Of a stretch of DNA of 64,000 nt, positions 1 to 8,580 are shown in pieces. The stretch covers positions 84,082 through 148,081 of the forward strand of contig NZ_JANSHI010000003.1 of the NCBI RefSeq assembly GCF_047461615.1, in the 5' to 3' direction. The position numbers and the translations under genes were made by a program. The stretch's first letter is position 1. Each line of letters opens with the position of its first letter. The notes beneath the pieces are model-generated. The model was not told where the DNA came from. It did no database searches and worked only from the letters and a program-made list of their open reading frames with translations. This DNA is from Thermostichus sp047461615. Its GTDB lineage: Bacteria > Cyanobacteriota > Cyanobacteriia > Thermostichales > Thermostichaceae.

Positions 1-68
1 TGGCCAGAGGCATAAGCCTGCAACAGTTGCTTGGGATCCAAAAGAGGCTTGAGACTCACCGTTGCCAT
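1..68 (-). CDS. 5' end of an unidentified gene (cut by window edge)
   Basis: An ATG on the minus strand (66-68) opens a frame running off the left edge. The 22 visible residues begin MATVSLKPLLDPKQLLQAYA. A purine-rich stretch upstream of the ATG could be a weak ribosome-binding site. Nothing in so short a piece identifies a family, so no function is assigned. It would be transcribed in the same direction as vipp1, which ends about 155 bp upstream of it. Confidence 0.45.
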   Translation of the reverse strand, partial: MATVSLKPLLDPKQLLQAYASG

Positions 69-223
69 TGCTCGTGATTTCTTGCCGAAATGCCAGAAGG
101 CGACCTTGCTCCCCTCTATCCAGAGAGAGCTCCTTTGCGCAGCTTACCACCTCTTGGCTCTCTTTTAGAGCAGCCCCACGTCCCTAGGCGAAGAAGATGG
201 ATCCCCCGCACTAACTCCTGGCA

Positions 224-1003
224 TTAGAGTTGATCAATTTCGCGGCGCAGCTCTTCCAATTCTGCATCTACATCTACTTTGCCCCCAGTTGGGGCTCCAG
301 CTTGACCTTGCTGCACAGCTTTCGTCTCACCGGCAGGCAACTGGGCCTGGATGGCTGCCTTGAGCAACCTCAGCTCCTGATCCACATCCGCTCCGCCTGC
401 TTCTAGAGCGGCAAACTGCTGCTCCAGGCTGTCGGCTGCCAGCTCGGCCACTGCTGCGGATTGGGCCTCCAGAGCGTTTACCTTCTCTTCCATGCGCTCA
501 AAGGCGGCAAAGGCGCTGCTGGGATCCACCCGGCCGATAACCTGATTGATCTGCTGGGAAGCCTTGGCGGCGCGGGCTCGGGCGATGAGCATGTCCTTTT
601 TGGTTTTGGCCTCGGCAATCTTGCTTTCCAGCTTGGTCATGTTGGTTTTGAGCATCTCCACTTGCCTGGTCTGCTCGTCTAGCTGCTGCTTTAGGCTTTG
701 GGCAGTCTCGGCAAAGGTTTTCTTGCGCACCAGGGCTTCCCGGGCCAGCGCCTCGTTGTTGTTGCGTAGGGCCAACTCAGCCCGTCTGTGCCACTCCTCC
801 ACGCTTTGCTGGGCCTGCTCGTACTGCCGCTCCAGGCGCTTCTGGGCAGCAATGGCTTGGGCGACGGCCTGCCGCATTTGGTAGTGATCCTCAGCCATGT
901 CCTGAATGGTTTGGTTCAGGATCTTCTCTGGATCCTCGGCACTGCTGATGAGCGCGTTGAGGTTGGCTCTAATGATTCGGCTGACCCGCTCAAACAATCC
1001 CAT
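224..1003 (-). CDS. vipp1: Vipp1 (IM30), PspA-family membrane-remodelling protein
   Basis: The 259-residue protein is almost entirely helical and charged from MGLFERVSRIIRANLNALIS onward, the PspA/IM30 signature, with the amphipathic N-terminal helix that binds lipid. A short linker (about 220-240, Gly/Ala/Gln-rich) leads to an extra C-terminal helix (VDAELEELRREIDQL). That extension separates Vipp1 from bacterial PspA. Vipp1 forms ESCRT-III-like rings and rods on the thylakoid and plasma membranes and is needed for thylakoid upkeep. It looks monocistronic, with tRNA-Val upstream on the same strand. Family assignment is firm; the choice of Vipp1 over PspA rests on the C-terminal helix. Confidence 0.95.
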   Translation of the reverse strand: MGLFERVSRIIRANLNALISSAEDPEKILNQTIQDMAEDHYQMRQAVAQAIAAQKRLERQYEQAQQSVEEWHRRAELALRNNNEALAREALVRKKTFAETAQSLKQQLDEQTRQVEMLKTNMTKLESKIAEAKTKKDMLIARARAAKASQQINQVIGRVDPSSAFAAFERMEEKVNALEAQSAAVAELAADSLEQQFAALEAGGADVDQELRLLKAAIQAQLPAGETKAVQQGQAGAPTGGKVDVDAELEELRREIDQL

Positions 1004-1175
1004 TGGTCTTTCCCCCTCTCGCAGTTTGACCTAATGCTACCCTCGCCCCCCCGGCGCCTTCCAGGGCCTCTACTCCAGTATAGGGATCCCTGAGGCGAGC
1101 CAGAGGGGATCCCGCCTCTTTTTGCATGGGGGTGGGTTGCGTGGCAGCTTTGGCTCTTTTTTGGCTTGCTTGCGC

Positions 1176-1247
1176 TGGGCTGTGCTGGAATCGAACCAGC
1201 GGCTCCCACCGTGTCAAGGTGGTACTCTACCTCTGAGTTAACAGCCC
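1176..1247 (-). tRNA. tRNA-Val (anticodon GAC)
   Basis: Read on the minus strand, a full cloverleaf is visible. The acceptor stem is GGGCTGT/ACAGCCC with discriminator A. The anticodon stem CCACC/GGTGG encloses loop TTGACAC (anticodon GAC). The T arm GCTGG/CCAGC has loop TTCGATT. The CCA end is not encoded. It is 72 nt without CCA and sits about 170 bp upstream of vipp1. Confidence 0.96.
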
Positions 1248-1531
1248 CAATGAATAGGCGTGCCTCTACTGAGAGTCAGTAGTTGATCGTATCACCGAAA
1301 AACGCGGCGCGGAAGCCCCCCTCTTGAGCCGTGGGAAGGAAACGGGAAAGGAGGCTTCCGAGTAGCGCAAACGGTGTGTTACTCCAGCCTGGGGCGGAAG
1401 GGGGAGGTGGATCCCAACGCGACCAACGGAATTGCCCTATTGAACCAGCCCAGAGGTTCAGGGTTGACTTGCTAGCTGTAGGGCTACAAGGAGCCCCTGG
1501 CTGCCGCTTCGCGGAAGCAAGCTATGGCTGT
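1248..1531. other. Gene-free stretch between tRNA-Val and relic A
   Basis: No credible gene was found. The stretch holds an inverted repeat (GGAAGCC at 1311-1317, GGCTTCC at 1353-1359) and a small palindrome GCTTCGCGGAAGC near 1506-1518 of a kind common in cyanobacterial dispersed repeats. It may be more eroded mobile DNA belonging to the relic that follows; this is inference. Confidence 0.4.
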
Positions 1532-1826
1532 GGGCTCTCCTCTATCCTTGATTCACCCGACAATCGGCCGCTTTGTGGCATAACCAACCTCTCTTGTAGG
1601 CACTTTGCCTAGGCTAAAGTTGGCTCCGTCTTTTGCCTGGGTGCTCATCAAGAGCCAAGGAGCAACTACCGTCAGCTCGACGGGAAGTGACGCCTGTGGA
1701 GATCCCTCTAGTGGGGTAGTGGAGGTGAACTCTGCTGCTAGCTATGGGTCGTGGAAGCAGGAAGAAAGCGTCAACCTGGAGCAAAAGTTCGCTTTTGTCC
1801 GAGGTTGTATGAGTCTTTCAGAGCGG
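1532..1826 (+). mobile_element. Relic A: IS200/IS605-like non-autonomous element with TnpB tail
   Basis: One of four related copies in the window (others near 8107, 14567 and 63924). The left part carries a hairpin, GCCGC-TTT-GTGGC (1567-1579). The right part carries CAAAAG-TTCG-CTTTTG (1782-1797). Between them lies an open stretch coding a tail like the C-terminus of TnpB, containing SYGSWKQEESVNLEQK. The shared right end reads TTTCAGAGCGG. Compared with copies B and C it lacks about 70 bp in the middle. There is no transposase domain, so it can only be moved by a partner elsewhere, if at all. Its right end abuts the stop codon of the gene at 1832, which runs on the other strand. The IS200/IS605 assignment rests on the two subterminal hairpins and the tail. 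Confidence 0.6.
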
Positions 1827-1831
1827 GTAGC

Positions 1832-2608
1832 TTACAGGCGCCATTCGGCAGACTTAATCAAATTGCGAAAGTCGCGGATCACTGCTTCGCAGCGGTGAAA
1901 AAAAGCCAGCACCCAGTCCCGTAGCACTTTTTGCTGAGACTCGTCCAGTTCCTTGAGGAGGCCTTTGTAGTGAATTTGGCCACTGCGCTCGATCTCAAAC
2001 TCGTTGAGCCACTCGGCTAGGGATCCCTGCTGCTCCAGCACTTCCTGTCGGGCTGCCTTCCAGTAGTTGACAATCACCGCCTTGCCCAGATAGCCACTAG
2101 CCATCTGGCAGATATGGTTGAGCGATTGCACGAAAACCTCCACCTTCCTGGGGCTGGCCGTCGCCATAGGCTGAGTTGCCTTGGGCTGGCCCCCTGTCAA
2201 AGTAGCGTTGGGCTGGGTGGGGTTGCGAGCAGCCCCTGCCGGGTTGGTCAAAAGGCGAAAGGTAGCCAGGCCCTTCGACGCATCCTGTTGCAGCTCGGCT
2301 CGCAGGCGGTTGACGGCCAAGGTGTAAACCGGCATCACCACCTCGTCATTGACTGCCACCAGCAACACCCATTCCGGCCCCAGGGGGTAGACAAAAACCC
2401 GCTGCTCGGCAAACTGAAAGTCAAAGTAGTCCAGTCCTGGGGGCATGGTTTGCAAAACCTGAAACAGCCCTTCGGTGAGGGCCTGCTGCTGTCGGCTGTC
2501 CAAGTTCTGAAAAGAGCGGTAGAAAAAAGGGCGACCTGTTCGACTCAGGAGCGCTACCCCCATCACCCCGCGGATGGACAAAAAACTCTCGAGCGTCTCT
2601 TTTTCCAT
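1832..2608 (-). CDS. Roadblock/LC7-like domain protein, function unknown
   Basis: Start chosen at the internal ATG (MEKETLESFL) because AAGGGG lies just upstream; an upstream TTG would add ten unlikely residues. Residues 1-110 alternate strands and helices in a way that resembles the roadblock/LC7 fold used by small-GTPase regulators. Residues 125-160 are a low-complexity Asn/Thr/Pro/Gln linker. Residues 165-258 are helical (VFVQSLNHICQM to FRNLIKSAEW). The roadblock resemblance is a judgement from pattern, not a database match. The 3' end is directly abutted by mobile relic A. Confidence 0.8.
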   Translation of the reverse strand: MEKETLESFLSIRGVMGVALLSRTGRPFFYRSFQNLDSRQQQALTEGLFQVLQTMPPGLDYFDFQFAEQRVFVYPLGPEWVLLVAVNDEVVMPVYTLAVNRLRAELQQDASKGLATFRLLTNPAGAARNPTQPNATLTGGQPKATQPMATASPRKVEVFVQSLNHICQMASGYLGKAVIVNYWKAARQEVLEQQGSLAEWLNEFEIERSGQIHYKGLLKELDESQQKVLRDWVLAFFHRCEAVIRDFRNLIKSAEWRL

Positions 2609-2777
2609 GCCCCTTGGGAGCCAACTGGGCCAACACAACTCCTATCCTGGCTCAGATTAGCCGACGCTGGCTGCAGCTAATACTGGCAGCCTAAAAGGCC
2701 AGGACGGGGACAACAACCGGCCTCAGAGGGGCACCTGTAGCCTGCCCCCTTGCTGCTTCTAAGCTGGCTCTATGCGA

Positions 2778-3977
2778 CTAGGCCTGCCGGAGACCGGAAG
2801 TGCCTTTGCCTAAGAATTCCCCAATTCGTTCTATCGCCTCCTCCAGCCGGGATCCCTCTGCCACCAGCGCAAAGCGGACATAGCCTTCGCCGCCGGGGCC
2901 AAAGCCTGAGCCTGGCGACAGAGCCACCCCGGTAGCCCGTACCAAGTCTAGACAAAACTGGGCTGAAGAGCCGCGATAGAACTCGGGCAAAGGTGCCCAC
3001 AGGTACATGGTGGCCTCCGGCAGGGGCACGGGCCAGCCGATGCGGTGCAGAGCGGCCACCGCAAGATCCCGTCGCTTGCGGTATACCTGCCGCCAGTGAT
3101 CCAAAAAGCTATCGGGAGCCGCCAAGGCCGCTGCTGCTCCCCGCAAGATGCCCTGGTAGGGGTGGAAGTCAATGGTGGACTTCACCAACCGCAAGGCTCG
3201 GATCAGCTCGCGGCTACCGATGGCATACGCCACCCGGAACCCCCCCATGTGGTAGGACTTGGAGAGGGAAAAGAACTCGATAGTGCGGGTCTTGTCGGGA
3301 TCCGCCTGCAGCGCCGAAGGAGCCACCTGGCCGTCGAAACGCCAGTCCACGTAGGGAAAGTCGTGCGCCAGCACGATGTTGTACCGCTGGCAAAATTGCA
3401 GCGTTTCCTGCCAAAACTCCGGGGTAACGGTGGCAGTAGTGGGGTTGTGGGGATAGCTCAGCACCAATAGCCGCGCCTGGCGGCAGATCTCCTTTGGGAT
3501 CTCATCCCACTGGGGTAGGAAGCGGTTTTCTGCCCGCAGGGGCAAGTAGTAAGGGATCCCGCCCGCTAGATGGATCCCCCCCACATGGGAAGGATACCCA
3601 GGGTCGGTAACCAAGGCAACCTCGCCGGGGTTAAGCAGAGCTAGCGGCAGGAGGGCCGTCCCCTGCTGGGATCCAATCAGCGGCAGCACCTCCGTTTCTG
3701 GATCGATGACTAGGCCAAACTTCCTCTGGTACCACTGGGCACAGGCGGCGCGAAACTCAGCCGTGTCGTGGAAGAGGGTGTAGCCGTAGGTGGAGGGATC
3801 CGCCAAAGCCGCTTGCATGGCTGCCAGCGCTTCCGGAGGTGGGGGCAGATCCGAGGATCCCAGAGACAGGTCGATGACATCCACGCCGGAGCGGCGCGCC
3901 TCCCACTTGGCCTGGTCTAGCTGGTCAAAGACATTAGAGCGCAGGGGCTCAAGTCGTTGGGCAAAGGCAGCAAGCAT
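2778..3977 (-). CDS. Class I/II PLP-dependent aminotransferase
   Basis: A 399-residue fold-type I aminotransferase. It shows the PLP-binding Asn in SYPHNPT (N178), the Asp in AHDFPY (D206), the Schiff-base Lys in SLSKSYHMGG (K240), and a C-terminal substrate-binding Arg in GEGYVRFAL. The MGGFRVAYAIG stretch and overall length resemble the succinyl-/LL-diaminopimelate and aspartate aminotransferase group. A role in lysine or other amino-acid synthesis is therefore likely, but the exact substrate cannot be read from sequence. The next gene downstream on the same strand begins about 170 bp away and is unrelated. Confidence 0.9.
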   Translation of the reverse strand: MLAAFAQRLEPLRSNVFDQLDQAKWEARRSGVDVIDLSLGSSDLPPPPEALAAMQAALADPSTYGYTLFHDTAEFRAACAQWYQRKFGLVIDPETEVLPLIGSQQGTALLPLALLNPGEVALVTDPGYPSHVGGIHLAGGIPYYLPLRAENRFLPQWDEIPKEICRQARLLVLSYPHNPTTATVTPEFWQETLQFCQRYNIVLAHDFPYVDWRFDGQVAPSALQADPDKTRTIEFFSLSKSYHMGGFRVAYAIGSRELIRALRLVKSTIDFHPYQGILRGAAAALAAPDSFLDHWRQVYRKRRDLAVAALHRIGWPVPLPEATMYLWAPLPEFYRGSSAQFCLDLVRATGVALSPGSGFGPGGEGYVRFALVAEGSRLEEAIERIGEFLGKGTSGLRQA

Positions 3978-3995
3978 GCAGCAAGTCCAAAGGGG

Positions 3996-4577
3996 CTAGG
4001 GGTTCCTGCCGGCGTTGGAAGAGTTGGCTGCAGGCGGTTGCGTGGCCGCCGGGCCGCGGTCGAAGATCTCGATGTTCCACTGTCCCCGACCGTTACTCTC
4101 AAAGGCGATAAAGCGCCCATCGCCGCTGATGGTGGGGTTGCGCACATCCCCTGGCACCCGGCTGCTGATGTTCTCAACCCGGCGGGTTTCGCGGTCGTAG
4201 AGAAAGATCTCCGATTTGCCCAGCGCGTTGGACACATAGACGATGTAGCGCCCATCAGCGCTGATATCGGGCGAACTGGCGGCCACGTCGCTGGAATTGA
4301 GCCCAGGCAAGTCTACCAGCCGCTGTTCCACCAGGTCGTAGAGAAAAATGGCCTGACTGCCGCCGCGGGCTGAGGAAAACACCAGGTAGCGACCATCGCC
4401 ACTGAAAGCGGGCTCCCCATCGGGGAAAATGCTGTTGAGGCCGCTGTTGGTCAAGCTAGAAGGTGGGGTACGAAAACCTGCGGGGCTGCAGCCCAGCAGC
4501 CCTAAGCTCAAGCCGGCCAAGCACAACTTCCCCACCCACCCGACTGGGCTGAACAGAATCCGGCCCTTGGTTAGCAT
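3996..4577 (-). CDS. TolB-like beta-propeller (PD40) lipoprotein
   Basis: Start taken at the second Met (MLTKGRILF). From there a hydrophobic segment leads to a lipobox LLGC with Cys30, so the mature protein should be lipid-anchored outside the plasma membrane. Three copies of a PD40-type repeat follow (DGEPAFSGDGRYLVFSS, SSPDISADGRYIVYVS, RNPTISGDGRFIAFES), about 40 residues apart. A six-bladed TolB propeller is much longer, so this is a short relative. It ends 18 bp upstream of the aminotransferase start on the same strand and may be cotranscribed. Function unknown; a periplasmic binding or scaffold role is inference. Confidence 0.85.
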   Translation of the reverse strand: MLTKGRILFSPVGWVGKLCLAGLSLGLLGCSPAGFRTPPSSLTNSGLNSIFPDGEPAFSGDGRYLVFSSARGGSQAIFLYDLVEQRLVDLPGLNSSDVAASSPDISADGRYIVYVSNALGKSEIFLYDRETRRVENISSRVPGDVRNPTISGDGRFIAFESNGRGQWNIEIFDRGPAATQPPAANSSNAGRNP

Positions 4578-4714
4578 GGCATTGCCTTTCCAACCCCTTT
4601 CTCCCATCCATCATAGCCAGTTGACAAACTCGGCTTAGGCTAGGGGCCACTCTTTGCCGTTGCTATTGTTATTGTTGAATCTGCCTCCCCGAGGCTGTTT
4701 TCCTGCTACTGGCT

Positions 4715-6118
4715 ATGGCTTGCCGCAGCACTCTGCAAGAGGATCTCCATTACCAACAAGCCAAGCGCAGCCTGCGCCAGTGGGTGGCCCAACTGGATCT
4801 GCGCCCCCAGGAGATTGCCGGCCTGGAAGGGGAGCTGGAAAACTTGCAAGCCCTGCTGGACAAACTGGAAGCCGAGATCATCCACATTGCTGCCTTCGGC
4901 CTGGTGGGGCGGGGCAAGTCTTCCCTGCTCAATGCTCTCCTGGGGGAGCCGGTTTTTGCCACGGGGCCTACCCACGGGACCACCCGCACCCAGCAAGTAG
5001 CTGCCTGGAACATCTGCTGGGGAACTCGTCCCCCCTGCTCTTTCCTATCCTCGGCCTCGGTGCAGTCGGTTCAGGTCAGCCACTGGCAGGGATCCCGGCT
5101 GGAGCTAATCGACACTCCTGGCCTGGATGAAGTAGACGGCGAGGAGCGGGCGCGACTGGCCCAGGAGGTGGCCCAGCGGGCAGATCTCATCCTCTTCGTG
5201 GTCTGCGGAGATCTGACGCGGGTGGAGTTTGAGGCTCTAGCGACGCTGCGGGAGGCGGGCAAGCCCATGCTGCTGGTGTTCAACAAGATCGACCAGTACC
5301 CCGAGGCGGATCGCCAGGCCATCTACGACAAGATCCGCAACGAACGGGTGCGGCAGCTTCTTTCCCCTGACGAGGTTGTCATGGTGGCCGCCTCGCCGCG
5401 CGTGCCGCGCCTGGTGCAGAAGCCAGATGGCAGCTTTGGCGTGGAGATGGAAAGCGGCCCCCCCCAAGTGGACGCGCTGCGCCTAAAAATCCTAGAAGTC
5501 TTGCAGCGGGAAGGGCGCTCCCTGCTAGCCCTCAACGCCCTCCTCTTTGCCGATCGCCTCAACCAGCAGGTCATCGAGCGCAAGTTGCAAAGCCGCGCCC
5601 AGCAAGCCCAAGATCTCATCGCCGCCGCCGCCCGCACCAAAGCCCTGGCCGTTGCCCTCAACCCCGTTACTCTGCTTGACACCCTGGGGGGGTTGGCTTT
5701 GGATGTGGCCCTCATCTTGCGCATGGCCCGCCTCTACGGCTGGCCCCTGACCACCGCCGGTGCCATGCAACTGCTGCAGAAGATTGTCCTCAGCATGCTC
5801 AGCCTGGGGGCGGGAGAATGGGTAGCGCTGTTGGGATTGGGATCCCTGAAAACCTTGCTGGGGGGATCCCTGCCCTTTGCCGGCGGACTTTCGCTAGGAG
5901 CCTACGGGTCAGTGGCCCTGACGCAGGCAGTGATGGCTGGCTTTTCCTGCTACGCCATTGGCGAGGCAGCCCGCCGCTACCTGGCCCAAGGAGCCAGTTG
6001 GGGGCCGGAGGGACCCAAAGCCGCCATAGCCCAGATTTTGGCCGATTTGGACGAAGCCTCAATCACCGCCCGCCTTCGCGAGGAGATCCGCACCAAAATT
6101 GGCTTGGCCCCCACCTAA
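4715..6118 (+). CDS. Era-like GTPase with C-terminal DUF697 membrane domain
   Basis: The G domain is clear: G1 GLVGRGKS (62-69), G3 DTPGLDE (133-139) and G4 NKID (190-193). It is preceded by a helical, coiled-coil-like N-terminus (1-55). The region about 310-430 is hydrophobic and Gly-rich (ILRMARLYGWPLTTAGAMQ, then GSLPFAGGLSLGAYGS), the pattern of DUF697 GTPases, which associate with membranes. The stretch 97-120 between G1 and G3 looks poorly conserved. Members of this family are widespread in cyanobacteria with no settled role. It is divergent from the PD40 lipoprotein gene, with about 140 bp between the two starts. Confidence 0.88.
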   Translation: MACRSTLQEDLHYQQAKRSLRQWVAQLDLRPQEIAGLEGELENLQALLDKLEAEIIHIAAFGLVGRGKSSLLNALLGEPVFATGPTHGTTRTQQVAAWNICWGTRPPCSFLSSASVQSVQVSHWQGSRLELIDTPGLDEVDGEERARLAQEVAQRADLILFVVCGDLTRVEFEALATLREAGKPMLLVFNKIDQYPEADRQAIYDKIRNERVRQLLSPDEVVMVAASPRVPRLVQKPDGSFGVEMESGPPQVDALRLKILEVLQREGRSLLALNALLFADRLNQQVIERKLQSRAQQAQDLIAAAARTKALAVALNPVTLLDTLGGLALDVALILRMARLYGWPLTTAGAMQLLQKIVLSMLSLGAGEWVALLGLGSLKTLLGGSLPFAGGLSLGAYGSVALTQAVMAGFSCYAIGEAARRYLAQGASWGPEGPKAAIAQILADLDEASITARLREEIRTKIGLAPT

Positions 6119-6206
6119 ACCTCCGCCCTTGACAAGAAGCGCTGAACGACTGGGCAAGGGAGAGGTGTTGGTAGGATAGGGAGTGCTCTCTCTGCCGCCC
6201 TTTGCC

Positions 6207-7148
6207 ATGGCAGCTCACACCTTTCAAGATCTAATCCTTCGCTTGCAGCAGTTTTGGGGAGAGCAGGGTTGCCTGATCCTGCAGCCCTACGACTTGGAAA
6301 AGGGGGCCGGCACCATGAGCCCCCACACCTTCCTACGCGCCCTAGGGCCGGATCCCTGGCGGGTGGCCTACGTGGAGCCCTGTCGCCGCCCCACTGACGG
6401 GCGCTATGGCCAAAACCCTAACCGCTTGCAGCACTACTTTCAGTACCAAGTCCTCCTCAAGCCCTCCCCCGACGACATCCAAGAGGTGTACCTGGAGAGC
6501 CTGCGGGCCTTGGGCATCGACCCGGCAGAGCACGACATTCGCTTTGTGGAAGACGACTGGGAATCCCCCACCCTGGGCGCCTGGGGCGTGGGCTGGGAAG
6601 TGTGGCTAGATGGCATGGAAATAACCCAGTTCACCTACTTCCAACAAGTGGGCAGCCAGGATTGCCACCCCGTTTCTGTGGAGATTACCTACGGTCTGGA
6701 GCGCCTAGCCATGTACCTGCAGGGGGTGGACTCCGTTTTTGACCTCTGCTGGAGTGAGCACCCTTCTCTGGGACGGATTACCTATGGGCAAATCTACTTC
6801 CAAAATGAGGTGGAGCAATCCTACTACAACTTTGAGTATTCGAATCCCGAGATGCTGTTGGAGCTGTTTCGGCTCTACGAAGCCGAGGCCAAGCGGCTAA
6901 TCGAAACCACGCGGCAGAAGCTCCAAGAACAGGTCTTGAGCGATCGGCTACCGGTGTCGCTGCTTCTGCCTGCCTACGACTACGTGCTCAAGTGCTCCCA
7001 CACCTTCAACCTGCTCGATGCCCGCGGCGTCATTGCCGTGGCTGAGCGCACTCTCTACATCGGGCGCATCCGCAACCTGGCTCGCCAACTGGCAGAGCTC
7101 TACCTCAGCCAGACAGGCCGCTCCCCCTCCAGCCATACTCTGCCCTAG
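6207..7148 (+). CDS. glyQ: Glycine--tRNA ligase alpha subunit
   Basis: Start chosen at ATG 6207 (MAAHTFQDLILRLQQFWGEQ), matching the family start; the upstream GTG would add eight residues. The 313-residue protein is the catalytic alpha chain of the bacterial alpha2beta2 GlyRS. Its class II core includes YDLEKGAGTMSPHTFLRALG, PCRRPTDGRYG, WEVWLDGMEITQFTYFQQ and EITYGLERLAMYLQG. The beta subunit gene (glyS) is not adjacent, as is common in cyanobacteria. It follows the GTPase gene by 88 bp on the same strand. Confidence 0.97.
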   Translation: MAAHTFQDLILRLQQFWGEQGCLILQPYDLEKGAGTMSPHTFLRALGPDPWRVAYVEPCRRPTDGRYGQNPNRLQHYFQYQVLLKPSPDDIQEVYLESLRALGIDPAEHDIRFVEDDWESPTLGAWGVGWEVWLDGMEITQFTYFQQVGSQDCHPVSVEITYGLERLAMYLQGVDSVFDLCWSEHPSLGRITYGQIYFQNEVEQSYYNFEYSNPEMLLELFRLYEAEAKRLIETTRQKLQEQVLSDRLPVSLLLPAYDYVLKCSHTFNLLDARGVIAVAERTLYIGRIRNLARQLAELYLSQTGRSPSSHTLP

Positions 7149-7310
7149 CTGGAACCTAACTCTTTGCCGGGCTAGGGATCGAAGCCAGGGAGCCCTCTTT
7201 TGGCTATGATAGGAGATTGACACTAGCCAGCTCTGTTCTGGTGCAACCCTTTTTGCGTTAAGCTAATCAACGCTCTTAACCAGTCCACCTGACTATTTTC
7301 CGGAAAATTT

Positions 7311-7835
7311 ATGTTTCGATACCCCGTCACACGGGTTTCCATCTTTATCGATGGAAACAATATGTTTTATGCTCAACAAAAAATCGGCTGGTTCTTTGAT
7401 CCCCGCCGGGTCTTGGATTACTTTGTCAGGTCCCAACCCAACGTCGAGCTAGTCAATGCATTTTGGTACACCGGCATCAAGGATCCCAACGACCAAAGGG
7501 CCTTCCGAGACGCCCTGATCAACTTGGGCTATACGGTTCGCACCAAGCTTCTCAAGGAGTATCGGGACGAAGATTCGGGCCGTTACTCCCAGAGGGCCAA
7601 CCTAGATATCGAAATTGTTATCGATATGTTCAACACGGTCGGTCAATACGACCGGCTCATCCTGTTTAGCGGCGACGGTGATTTCGAGCGGGCCATTGAG
7701 TTGTTGCGCTCCAAAAACACTACGATTACAGTTGTCTCCACCGAAGGGATGATTGCCCGCGAGCTGCGCAACGCCACCGACCGCTACATCGACCTCAACG
7801 ACATTCGCCCCTACATTGAAAAGTTGGACAAGTAG
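7311..7835 (+). CDS. NYN-domain protein, LabA-like
   Basis: The 174-residue protein is a single NYN (PIN-like) domain. It has an acidic site in FIDGNNMFYA (D14), a second in NLDIEIVIDMF, and LFSGDGDFERAIELL near residues 119-133. It matches the LabA/DUF88 family. In Synechococcus elongatus LabA acts in negative feedback on circadian gene expression through RpaA, whose gene lies at 44.0 kb here. Other NYN proteins are RNases. Several LabA paralogues exist in cyanobacteria, so orthology to the clock protein is not proven. Free-standing gene with a 160-bp upstream region. Confidence 0.9.
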   Translation: MFRYPVTRVSIFIDGNNMFYAQQKIGWFFDPRRVLDYFVRSQPNVELVNAFWYTGIKDPNDQRAFRDALINLGYTVRTKLLKEYRDEDSGRYSQRANLDIEIVIDMFNTVGQYDRLILFSGDGDFERAIELLRSKNTTITVVSTEGMIARELRNATDRYIDLNDIRPYIEKLDK

Positions 7836-7874
7836 TCTTTGAGAATGGGGGCAGACAGGGCAAGGAGCTAGAGG

Positions 7875-8105
7875 TCAGCGAGCATTGCCCCGCCGGCCCA
7901 GCTCGCAGAGGCCACCGCCAACACAGGCGATAAGACCCCAGGAGACGGCCCAGCTTTTGCCCAAAGAGATCTCGGTTAAAGCCACCACCACCGCTGCTGC
8001 CAGCAAGAAAGGGACGACGCTGAGCAAAGAGGCCAGAGCTCCGCTGGGATCCCAGGGCAATTGCTTTTCCCAGTGCTCCTGCAGCTTTTGATGCAGTGGC
8101 GACAA
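7875..8105 (-). CDS. Small two-TM membrane protein, possibly 5'-truncated by relic B
   Basis: A 76-residue frame starting at TTG (8103-8105). It has a polar start (SPLHQKLQEHWEKQLPWDP) and two hydrophobic segments, about 24-43 and 50-66, ending in a positively charged tail. The frame begins one base inside the edge of mobile relic B, so the original start and promoter were probably lost or replaced. No family recognised. It could be a decayed gene rather than an expressed one. It is convergent with the NYN gene. Confidence 0.4.
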   Translation of the reverse strand: MSPLHQKLQEHWEKQLPWDPSGALASLLSVVPFLLAAAVVVALTEISLGKSWAVSWGLIACVGGGLCELGRRGNAR

Positions 8106-8106
8106 T

Positions 8107-8470
8107 CCGCTCTGAAAGACTTATACAACGCTGGACAAAAGCGGACTTTTGCTCCAGGTTGACGCTTTCTTCCTGCTTCCACGACCCGTAGCTAGTGGCA
8201 GAGTTTACCCCTACCACCCCGCCAGAGGAATCTCCACAGGCGTAACTTCCCCGCGAGCTGCAGGTAGTTGCTCCTTGCTATACCGGGCACACAGGCTAAA
8301 GACGGAGCCAACTTTAGCCTAGGCAAAACGCCTACTCAAGATGTACTGGCTAGCCTACTAGCTCAGCCCATCTACGTCAAGGCAGAAGGTTGGTTATGCA
8401 ACAAAGTGGCCAATTGTACGGACTCCGTCCCGCTTACGCGAACGGTGAATCAAGGACTAGAGCAGAGCCC
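8107..8470 (-). mobile_element. Relic B: IS200/IS605-like non-autonomous element
   Basis: Same family as relic A but inverted and longer (364 bp). Read on the minus strand it has the shared left end, the left hairpin region (GGCCACTTTGTTGC, one mismatch), a middle block, the TnpB-like tail SYGSWKQEESVNLEQK, and the right hairpin CAAAAG-TCCG-CTTTTG. It then ends AGAGCGG at 8107. Near 8420-8442 it has an extra block of about 23 bp, absent from A and D, that is nearly the reverse complement of an extra block in relic C. The tail frame is interrupted, so no protein is made. Confidence 0.6.
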
Positions 8471-8580
8471 TATGCTCCATAGAGCCGTGGCTGCCCACAG
8501 CGAAGGGCGGATCGTCTCCAGTCCCCAAAGTTCAACCCCAATGGCATCCATCGGCCAGCTTCCAACCCTGCCTTTCTAAG

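Noticed and set aside
8268..8579. Plus-strand open frame in relic B with a counterpart in relic C
   Set aside because: The similarity comes from the shared element, and the TnpB-like tail is on the other strand; flanking codons differ completely.
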